Shown: in pieces, positions 45,408-54,782 of the stretch
Layout of the letters: the number at the start of each line of letters is the position of its first letter
How positions within the stretch are numbered: the stretch's first letter is position 1
DNA from: Endozoicomonas sp. SCSIO W0465
Lineage (GTDB): Bacteria; Pseudomonadota; Gammaproteobacteria; Pseudomonadales; Endozoicomonadaceae
Reading direction: 5' to 3'
DNA length: 64,000 nucleotides
Assembly (NCBI RefSeq): GCF_023716865.1
Contig: NZ_CP092417.1
Coordinates: 4,132,001-4,196,000, forward strand
Notes under the pieces: generated by a model
What the model saw: the letters and a program-made list of their open reading frames with translations, nothing else
Database searches by the model: none
What the model was told of the DNA's origin: nothing
Program-made: the position numbers and the translations under genes

Positions 45408-46826
45408 ATGGATAATCCACATTTTAACTCACACTTCTTGTATCCGGATGTTCAGAAGGCGTATGGACCTGCTATGTCAAGCAGTGGTTCAGTTTTGAAT
45501 GACCGTCCGCAGCGCAATAGCGTAGTATTCGGACTGGAAGTTCAACAAGCTGCACCAAACAATCATTTAAGTACCTTAAATCCATATGGTGTAAGCTTCC
45601 ATAACCCATTCAGCGATTACCGTTTTCCAAAATCGCTGGTGAGGGTTATTTATCATCAAGATTCTGAACAAAGCGAGCTGCCAGGCCTATCAGATAAAAC
45701 CAAGGCACAACACCAAAGCGACGAAAATATTCTTTATACCAGTCAATCAGGATTAAGAATCGATCGGGTTTGGAGTACGGCCGTTAAAGCGGATGCTCAG
45801 TCACACTCTATTAATGCTAATCATCCGCCACTTGATTCAATGTTAAAAGACAGTGCTGGAAGTGAACAGCGTCAACAAAATACATCTTCTAAACATGAGT
45901 TTGATTTTAATGCTTCTGCTTCCGTTTCTGGTGAATCTCTGACTATCTCTCCTGATAAGGACTCCCAAAAGGCTTACCCTGAATCCGATAAAAGGAAGGC
46001 TTACCAGAAGGCTTACCGTGAATCCGAGAAAGGGAAGGCTTCCAGGAAGGCTTACGAACAGTCTGAGAAAAGGAAGGCTTCCCGGAAGGCTTACGAACAG
46101 TCCAAGAAAGGGAAGGCTTACCGGAAGGCTTACCAGAAGGCTTACCGTGAATCCGAGAAAGGGAAGGCTTGCCAGAAGGCTTACCGTGAATCCGAGAAAG
46201 GGAAGGCTTACCAGAAGGCTTACCGTGAATCCGAGAAAGGGAAGGCTTCCAGGAAGGCTTACGAACAGTCCGAGAAAGGGAAGGCTTCCCGGAAGGCTTA
46301 CGAACAGTCCGAGAAAGGGAAGGCTTCCCGGAAGGCTTACGAACAGTCCGAGAAAGGGAAGGCTTCCCGGAAGGCTTACGAACAGTCCGAGAAAGTAAAG
46401 GCTCTACGGAACGCTTTCCGGAAGGCTTACAAACAGTCCGAGAAAGGAAAGGCTTACCGGAAAGCTTACGAACAGTCCGAGAGAGGGAAGGCTTCCCGGA
46501 AGGCTTACAGTCAATCCGAGAAAGGGAAGGCTTCCCGGAAGGCTTACGAACAGTCCGAGAAAGGGAAGGCTTCCCGGAAGGCTTACAGTCAATCCGAGAA
46601 AGGGAAGGCTTCCCGGAAGGCTTACCATGAATCCGAGAAAGGGAAGGCTTACGAACAGTCCGAGAAACGTCAGGCTTACCACAAGGCTTACCAAAAGGCT
46701 TACTATGAAATTCTCAAGAATACCTGTGATAGAGAACAAGCAAAAATTGCTGGTAAGCAAGCTGCCGCTTTTATAAGAGAATCGAATAGAGCCAAGAATA
46801 GTGAACTTGAATCAATACCCATATAA
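45408..46826 (+). CDS. KAY-repeat protein A
   Basis: A 472-residue protein of unknown function and the longest intact member of the family. Residues 1-180 are a conserved non-repetitive region (MDNPHFNSHFLYPDVQKAY, FHNPFSDYRFPKSLVRVIYH, ENILYTSQSGLRIDRVW, then a Ser-rich ASASVSGESL). Residues about 186-430 are some 20 units of 10-12 residues, of the form KAYEQSEKGKAS-R or KAYRESEKGKAY-Q. The end (EILKNTCDREQAKIAGKQAA) is a conserved helix-like tail. There is no signal peptide or membrane segment; the repeats are strongly basic. It lies behind an ECF-like promoter motif and a divergent prophage W fragment. A nucleic-acid-binding or host-directed role is only inference. Confidence 0.8.
   Translation: MDNPHFNSHFLYPDVQKAYGPAMSSSGSVLNDRPQRNSVVFGLEVQQAAPNNHLSTLNPYGVSFHNPFSDYRFPKSLVRVIYHQDSEQSELPGLSDKTKAQHQSDENILYTSQSGLRIDRVWSTAVKADAQSHSINANHPPLDSMLKDSAGSEQRQQNTSSKHEFDFNASASVSGESLTISPDKDSQKAYPESDKRKAYQKAYRESEKGKASRKAYEQSEKRKASRKAYEQSKKGKAYRKAYQKAYRESEKGKACQKAYRESEKGKAYQKAYRESEKGKASRKAYEQSEKGKASRKAYEQSEKGKASRKAYEQSEKGKASRKAYEQSEKVKALRNAFRKAYKQSEKGKAYRKAYEQSERGKASRKAYSQSEKGKASRKAYEQSEKGKASRKAYSQSEKGKASRKAYHESEKGKAYEQSEKRQAYHKAYQKAYYEILKNTCDREQAKIAGKQAAAFIRESNRAKNSELESIPI
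45960..46710 (+). repeat. Coding tandem repeats in KAY gene A
   Basis: Units of 30 or 36 bases around GAATCCGAGAAAGGGAAGG and AAGGCTTACGAACAGTCC. Several neighbouring units are identical, which favours gain and loss by slippage or unequal recombination. The reverse strand stays open throughout. Confidence 0.85.
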
Positions 46827-46975
46827 CGGATAACTGCCGGTTATCCGGGAACGTTAGAGTCATTGTTTTACTAACCGCCCTGTTATTAATCTCACCCTGT
46901 TCATGGCTTACACAAAGTGCTTTAAATGCGATTTTTCCAGAAAAATAGCTTTACGTCGTCGTTCGTAATCGCCGT
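46827..46975 (-). pseudogene. Prophage V and W scraps between KAY genes A and B
   Basis: 46827-46872 matches the V segment encoding SKTMTLTFPDNRQ; 46936-46975 matches the W start (ITNDDVKLF) with ATG changed to ACG. No gene here is functional. Confidence 0.6.
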
Positions 46976-47030
46976 AGCAAGTCCTTATGCGTGGTTGACA
47001 TAAATAAATGAAGAATCATCCCCAAAGGGA

Positions 47031-47059
47031 GGAACTTTATATAATAAGACGTGGTCTTA
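47031..47059 (+). promoter_or_regulatory. ECF-like promoter motif, KAY gene B
   Basis: GGAACTT (47031-47037), 17 bases, TCTTA (47055-47059), ATG 27 bases further. Confidence 0.65.
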
Positions 47060-47086
47060 GCTACAATTCAATTATTCAATAATTCA

Positions 47087-48169
47087 ATGGATAATCTATA
47101 TTTTAACTCACACTTCCTGTATCCGGATGTTCAGAGAGCGTATGATCCTGATATGTCAGGCATTGGTTCAGTTTTGAATGACTGTCCGCAGCGCAATGGC
47201 GTTGTATTCGGACTGGAGGTTCAACAAGCTGCACCTAACAATCATTTAAACACCTTAAATCCGTGTGGTGAAAGCTTTCATAACCCATTCAGTGATTACC
47301 GTTTTCCAAAAGTGCTCGTGAGGGTTATTTATCATCAAAAGCCTGAGCAAAGTGGGCCGTTAGACTTATCAGATAAAACCAAGGCACAACAACAAAGCGA
47401 CGAAAATATTCTTTATACCAGTCAATCAGGATTAAGAATCGATCGGGTTTGGAGTATGGCCGTTAAAGCGGATGCTCAGTCACACTCTATTAATGCTAAT
47501 CATCCGCCACTTGATTCAATATTAAAAGACACTGCTGAAAATGGTTTTTCAGGTATGGGGCAATCAACCCCGAAAATCTCATCAGCTATTGATAACAACC
47601 TTCATCAACCTGTACCTATTCCTGATCAGGACCACATTGATACATTTTCCAAGCCTGAAGCACCGATTGCAATGATTACTCCACAACTCAATAGTGAACA
47701 GCGCCAACAAAATACATCTTCTGAAAATGAGTTTGATTTTAATGCTTCTGCTTCCGTTTCTGGTGAATCTCTGACTAGCTCTCTTGATAAAGCCTCCCAA
47801 AAGGCTTACCGTGAATCCGAGAAAGGGATGGCTACCCTGAAGGCTTACGAACAGTCCGATAGAGGGAAGGCTACCCGAAATGCTTACGAACGGTCCGATA
47901 AAGGGAAGGCTACCCGGAAGGCTTACGAACAGTCCGAGAAAGGGAAAGCTATCCGGAAGGCTTACCGTGAATCCGAGAAAGGGAAGGCTACCCGGAAGGC
48001 TTACCAAAAGGCTTACTATGAAATTTTAAAGAATTCCTGTGATAAAGAACAAGCAAAAATTGCTGGTAAGCAAGCTGTCACTTTTATAAGAGAATTGAAT
48101 AGAGCCAAGAATAATAAGCTTGAATCAATATCCATTTCTCCTCTCCCACCCTCTTGCCTCTCAGGTTGA
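47087..48169 (+). CDS. KAY-repeat protein B
   Basis: A 360-residue paralogue of A. I start it at ATG 47087 (MDNLYFNSHFLYPDVQ), the position conserved in the family; the frame is open upstream to 47051 but that part is the leader with ATTCAATA repeats and overlaps the promoter motif. Residues 1-240 are longer than in A because of an extra segment (NGFSGMGQSTPKISSAIDNN onward), also found in gene D. The repeat region is short (about 7 units, KAYEQSEKGKAIR, KAYERSDKGKATR). The tail KNSCDKEQAKIAGKQA is conserved. Ends SISPLPPSCLSG. Function unknown. Confidence 0.78.
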   Translation: MDNLYFNSHFLYPDVQRAYDPDMSGIGSVLNDCPQRNGVVFGLEVQQAAPNNHLNTLNPCGESFHNPFSDYRFPKVLVRVIYHQKPEQSGPLDLSDKTKAQQQSDENILYTSQSGLRIDRVWSMAVKADAQSHSINANHPPLDSILKDTAENGFSGMGQSTPKISSAIDNNLHQPVPIPDQDHIDTFSKPEAPIAMITPQLNSEQRQQNTSSENEFDFNASASVSGESLTSSLDKASQKAYRESEKGMATLKAYEQSDRGKATRNAYERSDKGKATRKAYEQSEKGKAIRKAYRESEKGKATRKAYQKAYYEILKNSCDKEQAKIAGKQAVTFIRELNRAKNNKLESISISPLPPSCLSG

Positions 48170-48287
48170 CTGAAAAGTCAATAATCGAAGAGTAAGAAGG
48201 TATTGATGAGAGCATGATTGACCTGCCATGAATTAGTCTCACCCTGTTCATGACTTGCAAAAAGTGCTTCAAAAGCGTTTTTTGTTC

Positions 48288-48326
48288 CAGAAAAATAGCT
48301 TAATGTCGTCGTTCGTAATCACCATA
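48288..48326 (-). pseudogene. Prophage W start fragment
   Basis: Minus strand from 48326 reads MVITNDDIKLF and then leaves the W sequence. It stands 120 bases in front of KAY gene C in divergent orientation, as in the other loci. Confidence 0.6.
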
Positions 48327-48389
48327 GCAAGTCCTTATGCGTGTATGCGTGGTTAACATAAATAAATGAAGAATGAATTTCGAAAGGGA

Positions 48390-48418
48390 GGAACTTTATA
48401 TAAGAAATCGTGGTCTTA
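48390..48418 (+). promoter_or_regulatory. ECF-like promoter motif, KAY gene C
   Basis: GGAACTT (48390-48396), 17 bases, TCTTA (48414-48418), ATG 27 bases further. Confidence 0.65.
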
Positions 48419-48445
48419 GCTATAATTCAATTATTCAATAATTCA

Positions 48446-49549
48446 ATGGTTAATCCATATTTTAACTCATACTTCTTGTATCCGGATGTTCAGAAAGCGT
48501 ATGAACCTGCTGTATCGAGCAGTGGTTCAGTTTTGAATGACTGTCCGCAGCGTAATAGCGTAGTATTCGGGCTGAAAGTTCAACAAGCTGCACCAAACAA
48601 TCGTTTAAACACCTTAAATCCGTATGGTGCAAGCTTCCATAACCCATTCAGCGATTACCGTTTCCCAAAAGCACTGGTGAGGGTTATTTATCATCAAAAA
48701 CCTGAACAAAGCGAGCCGTTAGGCTTATCAGATAAAACCAAGGCACAACAAAGCGACGAAAATATTCTTTATACCAGTCAATCAGGATTAAGAATTGATC
48801 GGGTTTGGAGTATGGCCGTTAAAGCGGATACTCAGTCACACTCTATTAATGCTAATCATCCGCCACTTGATTCAACATTAAAAGACAATGAATTTGATTT
48901 TAATGCTTCTGCTTCCGTTTCTGGTGAATTTCTGACTAGCTCTCCTGATAAGACCTCCCAAAAGGCTTACCAACAGTCCGAGAAACGAAAGACTTCCCGG
49001 AGGGCTTACGAACAGTCCGAAAAACGGAAGGCTTACCTGAAGGCTTACCGTGAATCGGAGAAAGGGAAGACTTTCCGGAAGGCTTACGAACAGTCCGAGA
49101 AAGGGAAGGCTTCCCGGAAGGCTTACGAACAATCCGAGAAACGGAAGGCTTACAAACAGTCCGAGAAATGGAAAGCTTCCCAGAAGGCTTACGAACAGTC
49201 CGAGAAACGGAAGGCTTACCAAAAGGCTTACCAAAAGGCTTACCAAAAGGCTTACCGTAATTCCGAGAAAGGGAAAGCTTCCCGGAAGGCTTACCGTGAA
49301 TCCGATAAAGGGAAGGCTTCCAAGAAGGCTTACCAAAAGGCTTACCGTGAATCCGAGAAAGGGAAGGCTTCCCGGAATGCTTACCAGAAGGCTTACTATG
49401 AAATTTTCAAGAATACCTGTGATAGAGAACAAGCAAAAATTGCTGGTAAGCAAGCTGTCGATTTTGTAAGAGAATCGAATAGAGCAAAGAATAGCGAGCT
49501 TGAATCAATACCCATTTCTCCTCTCCCACCCTCTTGCCTCTCAGGTTGA
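48446..49549 (+). CDS. KAY-repeat protein C
   Basis: A 367-residue paralogue. Start at ATG 48446 (MVNPYFNSYFLYPDVQKAY) by family alignment; an upstream ATG at 48410 overlaps the promoter motif. The N-terminal region (1-165) lacks the insert seen in B and D. About 12-13 repeat units follow, with more KRKAY forms (KAYEQSEKRKAYQ) and a run KAYQKAYQKAYQKAY. The tail FKNTCDREQAKIAGKQAVDF and the end SPLPPSCLSG match gene B. Behind it come fragments of the shared intergenic block and a W start (MAITNDGIKLF, 49676-49709). Function unknown. Confidence 0.78.
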   Translation: MVNPYFNSYFLYPDVQKAYEPAVSSSGSVLNDCPQRNSVVFGLKVQQAAPNNRLNTLNPYGASFHNPFSDYRFPKALVRVIYHQKPEQSEPLGLSDKTKAQQSDENILYTSQSGLRIDRVWSMAVKADTQSHSINANHPPLDSTLKDNEFDFNASASVSGEFLTSSPDKTSQKAYQQSEKRKTSRRAYEQSEKRKAYLKAYRESEKGKTFRKAYEQSEKGKASRKAYEQSEKRKAYKQSEKWKASQKAYEQSEKRKAYQKAYQKAYQKAYRNSEKGKASRKAYRESDKGKASKKAYQKAYRESEKGKASRNAYQKAYYEIFKNTCDREQAKIAGKQAVDFVRESNRAKNSELESIPISPLPPSCLSG

Positions 49550-49739
49550 CTGAAAAGTCCATAATCGAAGAGTAAGAAGGTATTGATGAGAGTATGATTG
49601 GCCTGCCATGAATTAGTCTCACCCTGTTCATGGCTTGCAAAAAGTACTTCAAAAGCCATTTTTTGTTCCAGAAAAATAGCTTAATGCCGTCGTTCGTAAT
49701 CGCCATAGCAAGTTCTTATGCGTGGTTGACATAAATAAA

Positions 49740-51041
49740 CCTGATTACCACTGATCGTACGTCATGACACAGGGAAAGATAATTTAAGAATATACGTGCA
49801 GCTTTTCATTCTTTATGTCTATAACCCGGTAAAGAAATAATAGAACCTCTCCAGTATTACCGGTGGAGCAGGCATCATGACGGCTTGTTCTCCAGATTAT
49901 CAACTAAATTCGGTTTCATAACCGCTCCGAACAAGCAAAGACCCACATCATCATTCGAAATAATGATATTAATACGTCAACTGACTTTCAATTATCGGTT
50001 GATGGCTAACCCGGTTTCCACTGGACGTCTGGCAGTTTGAGAAGTCGATCCGGCATCGGTGCTGTATTGACTGCAGCCCGACCTAGCCTTGAGATCATTG
50101 AAGGCATATCAAAACGCCGGTTAAACCGATAGTTGAACTCTGATAGATAACGGCCCAGATGCTTGGGGTCGAGCTTATGGTAAGTACCGGTAATCGCTGT
50201 TTTCACGTTTCCCAGCATGGTATTTACCCAGGTGAACAACTCATTCTCCATGGATGCATGCCCACCACCGGTAATGATGGCTGTGTGCTGGCATCCGGCA
50301 TCTTCAATACCCCGGAAACAGGACAAGCCATCGCTGACGGCCCGGACACCCTTTTTCAGGGCATGTTCTGCCCACTCCTGAATGGTTTTTCGCCGGAAGT
50401 TATCAACGGCATTGAACTTCATGTAGATAGGGTGGTTATCAGCATCTGTCTGAACTGCGGCCACGAAGGGGGCTTTGTTCTCTGAGCCTCTGCCCCGGCG
50501 GCCTCCGTGGCGCTCTCCGCCCCAATAGGCGTCATCAATCTGAACAAAACCACTCAACTGCCAGCTGTTATCTCTTTCCATCATGACCTGCATGAGTTTG
50601 TGTTTCATGCGCAATGCGGCATTGTAGGAAATGCCAAGTTGTCGATGAAGCGTCAGGCAAGAAATCCCCGCTTTATTCTGGGTGACGAGATAGATACCCA
50701 GAAACCAGGTAGCTAGAGGCAGCTTTGTTGAGTCAAAGATAGTGTTACTGGTAAGCGAGGTTTGGCAACGGCAGCAATTGCACTGGAATTCAGCTTTCCG
50801 GTGAAGCTTGCAGAAACTGCGGGAGCCACACTTCGGGCATTGGAAGCCATCTGGCCAGCGCCAAGAGGACAGCGCGTTCTCACACTGCTCTTCACTGCCG
50901 TAATTAGCCAGAAATTGCATAATGCCAAGGCCTTTTTGGAACTGAATGGTGTTTTTACACATCAGTTTTACCTCCAAAACACATGACTATCGACGTTTAT
51001 TATAGCAGCTGGCTCACGACGTAGGGTCGGTGGTAATCAGG
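49740..51041 (-). mobile_element. IS1595-family element, copy 3 of 3
   Basis: Same 1302-base element in reverse orientation. TAAATAAA is duplicated at 49732-49739 and 51042-51049. It has split the shared TTGACATAAATAAATG block upstream of KAY gene D. Confidence 0.95.
50006..50962 (-). CDS. IS1595-family transposase, copy 3
   Basis: Identical protein to copies 1 and 2, from ATG 50962 behind TGGAGGT. Intact: zinc ribbon and ISXO2-like DDE domain. Confidence 0.93.
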   Translation of the reverse strand: MCKNTIQFQKGLGIMQFLANYGSEEQCENALSSWRWPDGFQCPKCGSRSFCKLHRKAEFQCNCCRCQTSLTSNTIFDSTKLPLATWFLGIYLVTQNKAGISCLTLHRQLGISYNAALRMKHKLMQVMMERDNSWQLSGFVQIDDAYWGGERHGGRRGRGSENKAPFVAAVQTDADNHPIYMKFNAVDNFRRKTIQEWAEHALKKGVRAVSDGLSCFRGIEDAGCQHTAIITGGGHASMENELFTWVNTMLGNVKTAITGTYHKLDPKHLGRYLSEFNYRFNRRFDMPSMISRLGRAAVNTAPMPDRLLKLPDVQWKPG

Positions 51042-51072
51042 TAAATAAATGAAAAATGAATTTTGAAAAAGA

Positions 51073-51101
51073 GGAACTTTATATAAGAAGGTGTGGTCTT
51101 A
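51073..51101 (+). promoter_or_regulatory. ECF-like promoter motif, KAY gene D
   Basis: GGAACTT (51073-51079), 17 bases, TCTTA (51097-51101). The IS1595 ends 32 bases upstream, so the motif itself is intact. Confidence 0.6.
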
Positions 51102-51812
51102 GCTTTAGTTCAATAGTTCAATAGTTCAATAGTTCAATAGATAATCCATATTTTAACCCACACTTCTTGTATCCGGATACTCAGAAGGCGTATGAACCTG
51201 ATATGTCAATCCGTGGTTCAGATTTGAATGACTGTCCGCAGCGCAATAGCGTAGTATTCGGGCTGGAAGTTCAGCAAGCTGCACCAAACAATCATTTAAG
51301 CACCTTAAATCCATATGGTGCAAGCTTCCATAACCCATTCAGTGATTACCGTTTTCCAAAAGCGCTGGTGAGGGTTATTTATCATCAAGAACCTGAACAA
51401 AGCGAGCTGCCAAGCCTATCAGATAAAACCGAGGCACAACAACAAAGCGACGAAAATATTCTTTATACCAGTCAATCAGGATTAAGAATTGATCGGGTTT
51501 TGAGTATAGCCGTTAAAGCGGATGCTCAGCCAAATTCTACTAATGCTAATCATCCGCCACTTGATTCAATGTTAAAAGACACTGCTGGAAATGGTTTTTC
51601 AGGTATGGGGCAATCAATTCCGAAAATCTCATCAGCTATTGATAACAACCTTCATCAACCTGTACTTCTTCCTGATCAAGATCGCATTGAAACATTTTCC
51701 AAGCCTGAAACACCGATTGCAATGATTACTCCACAACTCAATAGTGAACAGTTTCAAAAAAACTCGACTTTAGAGTTTTAAGAGCACAATAGTTCCGGCG
51801 CATAATCTGCTA

Positions 51813-53420
51813 GTAACTGTTCAGCACCCCCACATAAATCTGGAATTTTCTGATTTTTATACCATCCTCTTAAGCACCATTTTTCCACAATATTCGCCAG
51901 CATGATTCCAGAACTACCCGCAACTATGTCGGCTGAGATTCTCTTGAAAGAGAATGCAGAGCTGCGGATGAGAGTTGCCTGTCTGGAAGAGCGATGTCGA
52001 GAATTGGAAGAAAAGGTTGGCAAGAACAGTCAAAACAGCAGCAAGCCGCCATCGTCTGATGGTTATCAAAAACCTTGTAAAAACAGTAATTCTCCAGATC
52101 ATTCTGACGACCTTTCCGCAGATAAAGGTACCGATCCATCGGATGAAAAACCCAATCCTAAAAGTCTGAGACAGTCTTCTGGTAATAAAGCCGGTGGAAA
52201 GAAAGGGCATCAGGGCACTTGTCTTAAACAGGTCGATATCCCTGACTATATTGAGTACCTTCCGGTTAAAGAATGCAATAAATGTCAGGCGTCTCTTCTT
52301 GATAGTGAGCCGGTCAAATATATTGAACGACAGGTGTTTGAACCAGGGAGACCGGGTGAATTTGAAGTAACGGCCCATAGAGCTGAAGTAAAAATCTGCA
52401 CTTGTGGTTGTCGGAATCAGGCTGAATTCCCGGAAGGTGTTACCGCTGCCGCACAATATGGCTCAGCCACACAGGCTATGGCCGTCTATCTTAACCAATA
52501 CCATTTCCTGCCTTTTAAGCGCGTGTCAGAGTATTTTAATACTCTCTATAAAATGAGTGTAAGTGCAGGCACTGTCGCCAATTTTGTGGCCAGAACCTAT
52601 GAAAATCTGGCTTCTACTGAAGAGGTTATTCGTGACGCCTTGCGGGAATCGTCTGTTGCCGGAGCCGATGAAACGGGTATGCGGGCCGAGGGCTCTTTGC
52701 ACTGGCTACACGTTATGCGGGATGAACAATGGACGCTCTACTACTTGTCTGAAAAGCGAGGTCGTGAGGCCATGGACACGATGGGCATACTGCTAACATT
52801 TGCAGGCGTTCTGGTTCATGATCATTGGAAATCCTATTTTGCATATGCGGCAACTCACGTACTTTGCAATGCCCATCACCTGAGGGAGCTTTTGGGTGTT
52901 GTTGATAGGGACAGCAATCAACTGGCGTTGCGATTGATGAAGCTACTGAGGCTTTCCTGGCATTACTGCAAGGGCTTTAAGACCATAGGTATGCTACAGA
53001 TGCCAAGTGTTGTCTGTGAACGAATCGAGAAGATTTATGACCGGTTGCTTCAGCGGGCTCTAATGAAAGAAGTCGTCTATATGGAGAAGCAACGAGAGGA
53101 GCTTAAGCGCAAGAAAGTCAAGAATACTAAAGCTTACAATCTCTTCAAACGACTCACTGAGTTCAAGGCTGAGACACTGCGCTTCATGTCAGATTTTACC
53201 ATTCCCTTCGATAACAATGGCAGTGAGCGGGATGTTCGAATGGCCAAGTTAAAGCAGAAAATCTCAGGCTGCTTCAGGAGTGCAGACGGTGGTTCTATGT
53301 TTGCACGGATTCGCAGCTATTTGTCGTCTGCCAGAAAACAGGGAATGGACATATATCAATCACTTCATAGAGCTGTTCGGAATTACTGTAATATGCCTTT
53401 GCTCAGTGCTGAATAGTTAC
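51813..53420 (+). mobile_element. IS66-family (ISBst12-type) element, copy 3 of 3
   Basis: 1608 bases; ATCTGCTA duplicated at 51805-51812 and 53421-53428. It lies between the left end and the transposase gene of the host IS and leaves that gene whole. Confidence 0.95.
51902..53416 (+). CDS. IS66-family transposase (ISBst12 type), copy 3
   Basis: Intact 504-residue frame, nearly identical to the copies at 7224-8738 and 17936-19450 (here ISGCFRSADGGS). Same domains: coiled coil, SSKPPSSDGY, cysteine cluster, DDE core, IS66 C-terminal signature. Confidence 0.95.
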   Translation: MIPELPATMSAEILLKENAELRMRVACLEERCRELEEKVGKNSQNSSKPPSSDGYQKPCKNSNSPDHSDDLSADKGTDPSDEKPNPKSLRQSSGNKAGGKKGHQGTCLKQVDIPDYIEYLPVKECNKCQASLLDSEPVKYIERQVFEPGRPGEFEVTAHRAEVKICTCGCRNQAEFPEGVTAAAQYGSATQAMAVYLNQYHFLPFKRVSEYFNTLYKMSVSAGTVANFVARTYENLASTEEVIRDALRESSVAGADETGMRAEGSLHWLHVMRDEQWTLYYLSEKRGREAMDTMGILLTFAGVLVHDHWKSYFAYAATHVLCNAHHLRELLGVVDRDSNQLALRLMKLLRLSWHYCKGFKTIGMLQMPSVVCERIEKIYDRLLQRALMKEVVYMEKQREELKRKKVKNTKAYNLFKRLTEFKAETLRFMSDFTIPFDNNGSERDVRMAKLKQKISGCFRSADGGSMFARIRSYLSSARKQGMDIYQSLHRAVRNYCNMPLLSAE

Positions 53421-53444
53421 ATCTGCTAAAAGCAACCATCCCCA

Positions 53445-54782
53445 ATGACGAAATTCGAGATGGTTGCCATGCTCACTTCAGATCATCAAGTAATCCTCAG
53501 GGAGCTCGCTTCATATACAACCTTTCTTGCTGGAGCGCTATCATCAACTGCAGTACCAACGTTCTGCGAACTGCTGTTCGGTTGCATGCTTTCAGCCGAC
53601 GGCTTTGTTACACAGGCGTTGTTAACAATTGATTTTCATTGTGTGTGGAGCAGCTACCACCACTGGCTATCTCAGGGCAAGTGGCAATGGAAGAACTTGG
53701 CACGCCACTTGATCCGTCTGGTCTGCTCCAAAGCTCCTGAGAATCAACCTGTGGTCCTGGGGCTTGATGACTGGGTAATCGAACGGTTTTCCGACAAAGC
53801 CCCTGCTTGTCGTACACATCATCAACACAGCAAGAAACGCAATCGGCCGACGTACATCTGGGGGCAGTGTTGGGTTTCCCTGGCCATCATATTTGAGCGG
53901 GCTGCAGATGAAGTATTTACCGCCATACCGGTGATCTCATTTCCGACACCAGCTTCAGGTAACACCAGCAAACTGAAAATTGCCGTGGCCATGCTCAGGG
54001 TGGTACGCAATGAAGTGAAGGATCGAGTGCTACGCCTGCTAACCGATTGCTGGTATATGAACTGGACACTGATAAAGCCAGCTCTGGAAATGAACATAGA
54101 AGTTGTTGGTCAGATACCTTCAAATCGGGCCCTCTATGCTTTGCCGCCAGCACCCACCGTAAAGAAGCGAGGGCGCCCAAAAAAGTACGGCATCAAGATG
54201 ACGACAGAACAGGTTAAGAAACTGCCGGAAGAAAAAGCAACAGTATGGATGTACGGCAAATTTCGCAAAATACGTTATCGTACCCTGATCTGTCGCGCCA
54301 GATTCCTTAAAGGTCGTGAAGTACGCGTCGTCTGGAGTCGCTTTGAAAATGACAAAGGTCTGACCGAAAGCAGAATATTCATCTCGACCAATCCGGAACT
54401 TGAGGGACTGGAGGTGCTTCGTGCCTATTCCCGGAGATGGCCGGTAGAGCCAATGTTTCACCAACTCAAACATGCTTTTGGCTGTTGCCATTTATGGCAG
54501 CAGAAATTGCGAACACTGCTTCGATGGATGCATTTGAAAATGGCAGGCTATGCATTATTGCAGTTATTAACCGTTTGTAAAAATCAGGCATGTCTGAATA
54601 TTTCTCGGATACCCTGGAGAAGCCCGGATACAACCACTGCAGGCATGATGAAAATTGCTCTTTCAGGAATTATTCCGAGGTTCTCTATTCGCAAGGGCTG
54701 GAACAGATATAAGCAAAAATATGAGTTCAATTTTCGCGATCTGATCGACCAGTTAATACCGGATAATTCAGAAGCAGCATAA
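53445..54782 (+). CDS. IS4-superfamily transposase (445 aa), copy 2
   Basis: Same protein as at 27188-28525: LGLDDWVIERFS, LLTDCWYMNW and YSRRWPVEPMFHQLK. The frame is intact, but its upstream region is now separated from the left IS end by the IS66 insertion, so native expression signals may be lost. Confidence 0.9.
   Translation: MTKFEMVAMLTSDHQVILRELASYTTFLAGALSSTAVPTFCELLFGCMLSADGFVTQALLTIDFHCVWSSYHHWLSQGKWQWKNLARHLIRLVCSKAPENQPVVLGLDDWVIERFSDKAPACRTHHQHSKKRNRPTYIWGQCWVSLAIIFERAADEVFTAIPVISFPTPASGNTSKLKIAVAMLRVVRNEVKDRVLRLLTDCWYMNWTLIKPALEMNIEVVGQIPSNRALYALPPAPTVKKRGRPKKYGIKMTTEQVKKLPEEKATVWMYGKFRKIRYRTLICRARFLKGREVRVVWSRFENDKGLTESRIFISTNPELEGLEVLRAYSRRWPVEPMFHQLKHAFGCCHLWQQKLRTLLRWMHLKMAGYALLQLLTVCKNQACLNISRIPWRSPDTTTAGMMKIALSGIIPRFSIRKGWNRYKQKYEFNFRDLIDQLIPDNSEAA

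Noticed and set aside
45960..46710. Regular short DNA repeats resembling a CRISPR array
   Set aside because: Units are contiguous and in frame, without unique spacers, and encode the KAY repeats. No cas gene is in the window.
46404..46760. Long hydrophobic minus-strand frames opposite the KAY repeats (also 47582-48007, 48878-49453, 54884-55507, 58969-59283)
   Set aside because: They arise because the repeated codons keep the reverse strand open. They have no start signals and vanish outside the repeats, so I treat them as shadows.
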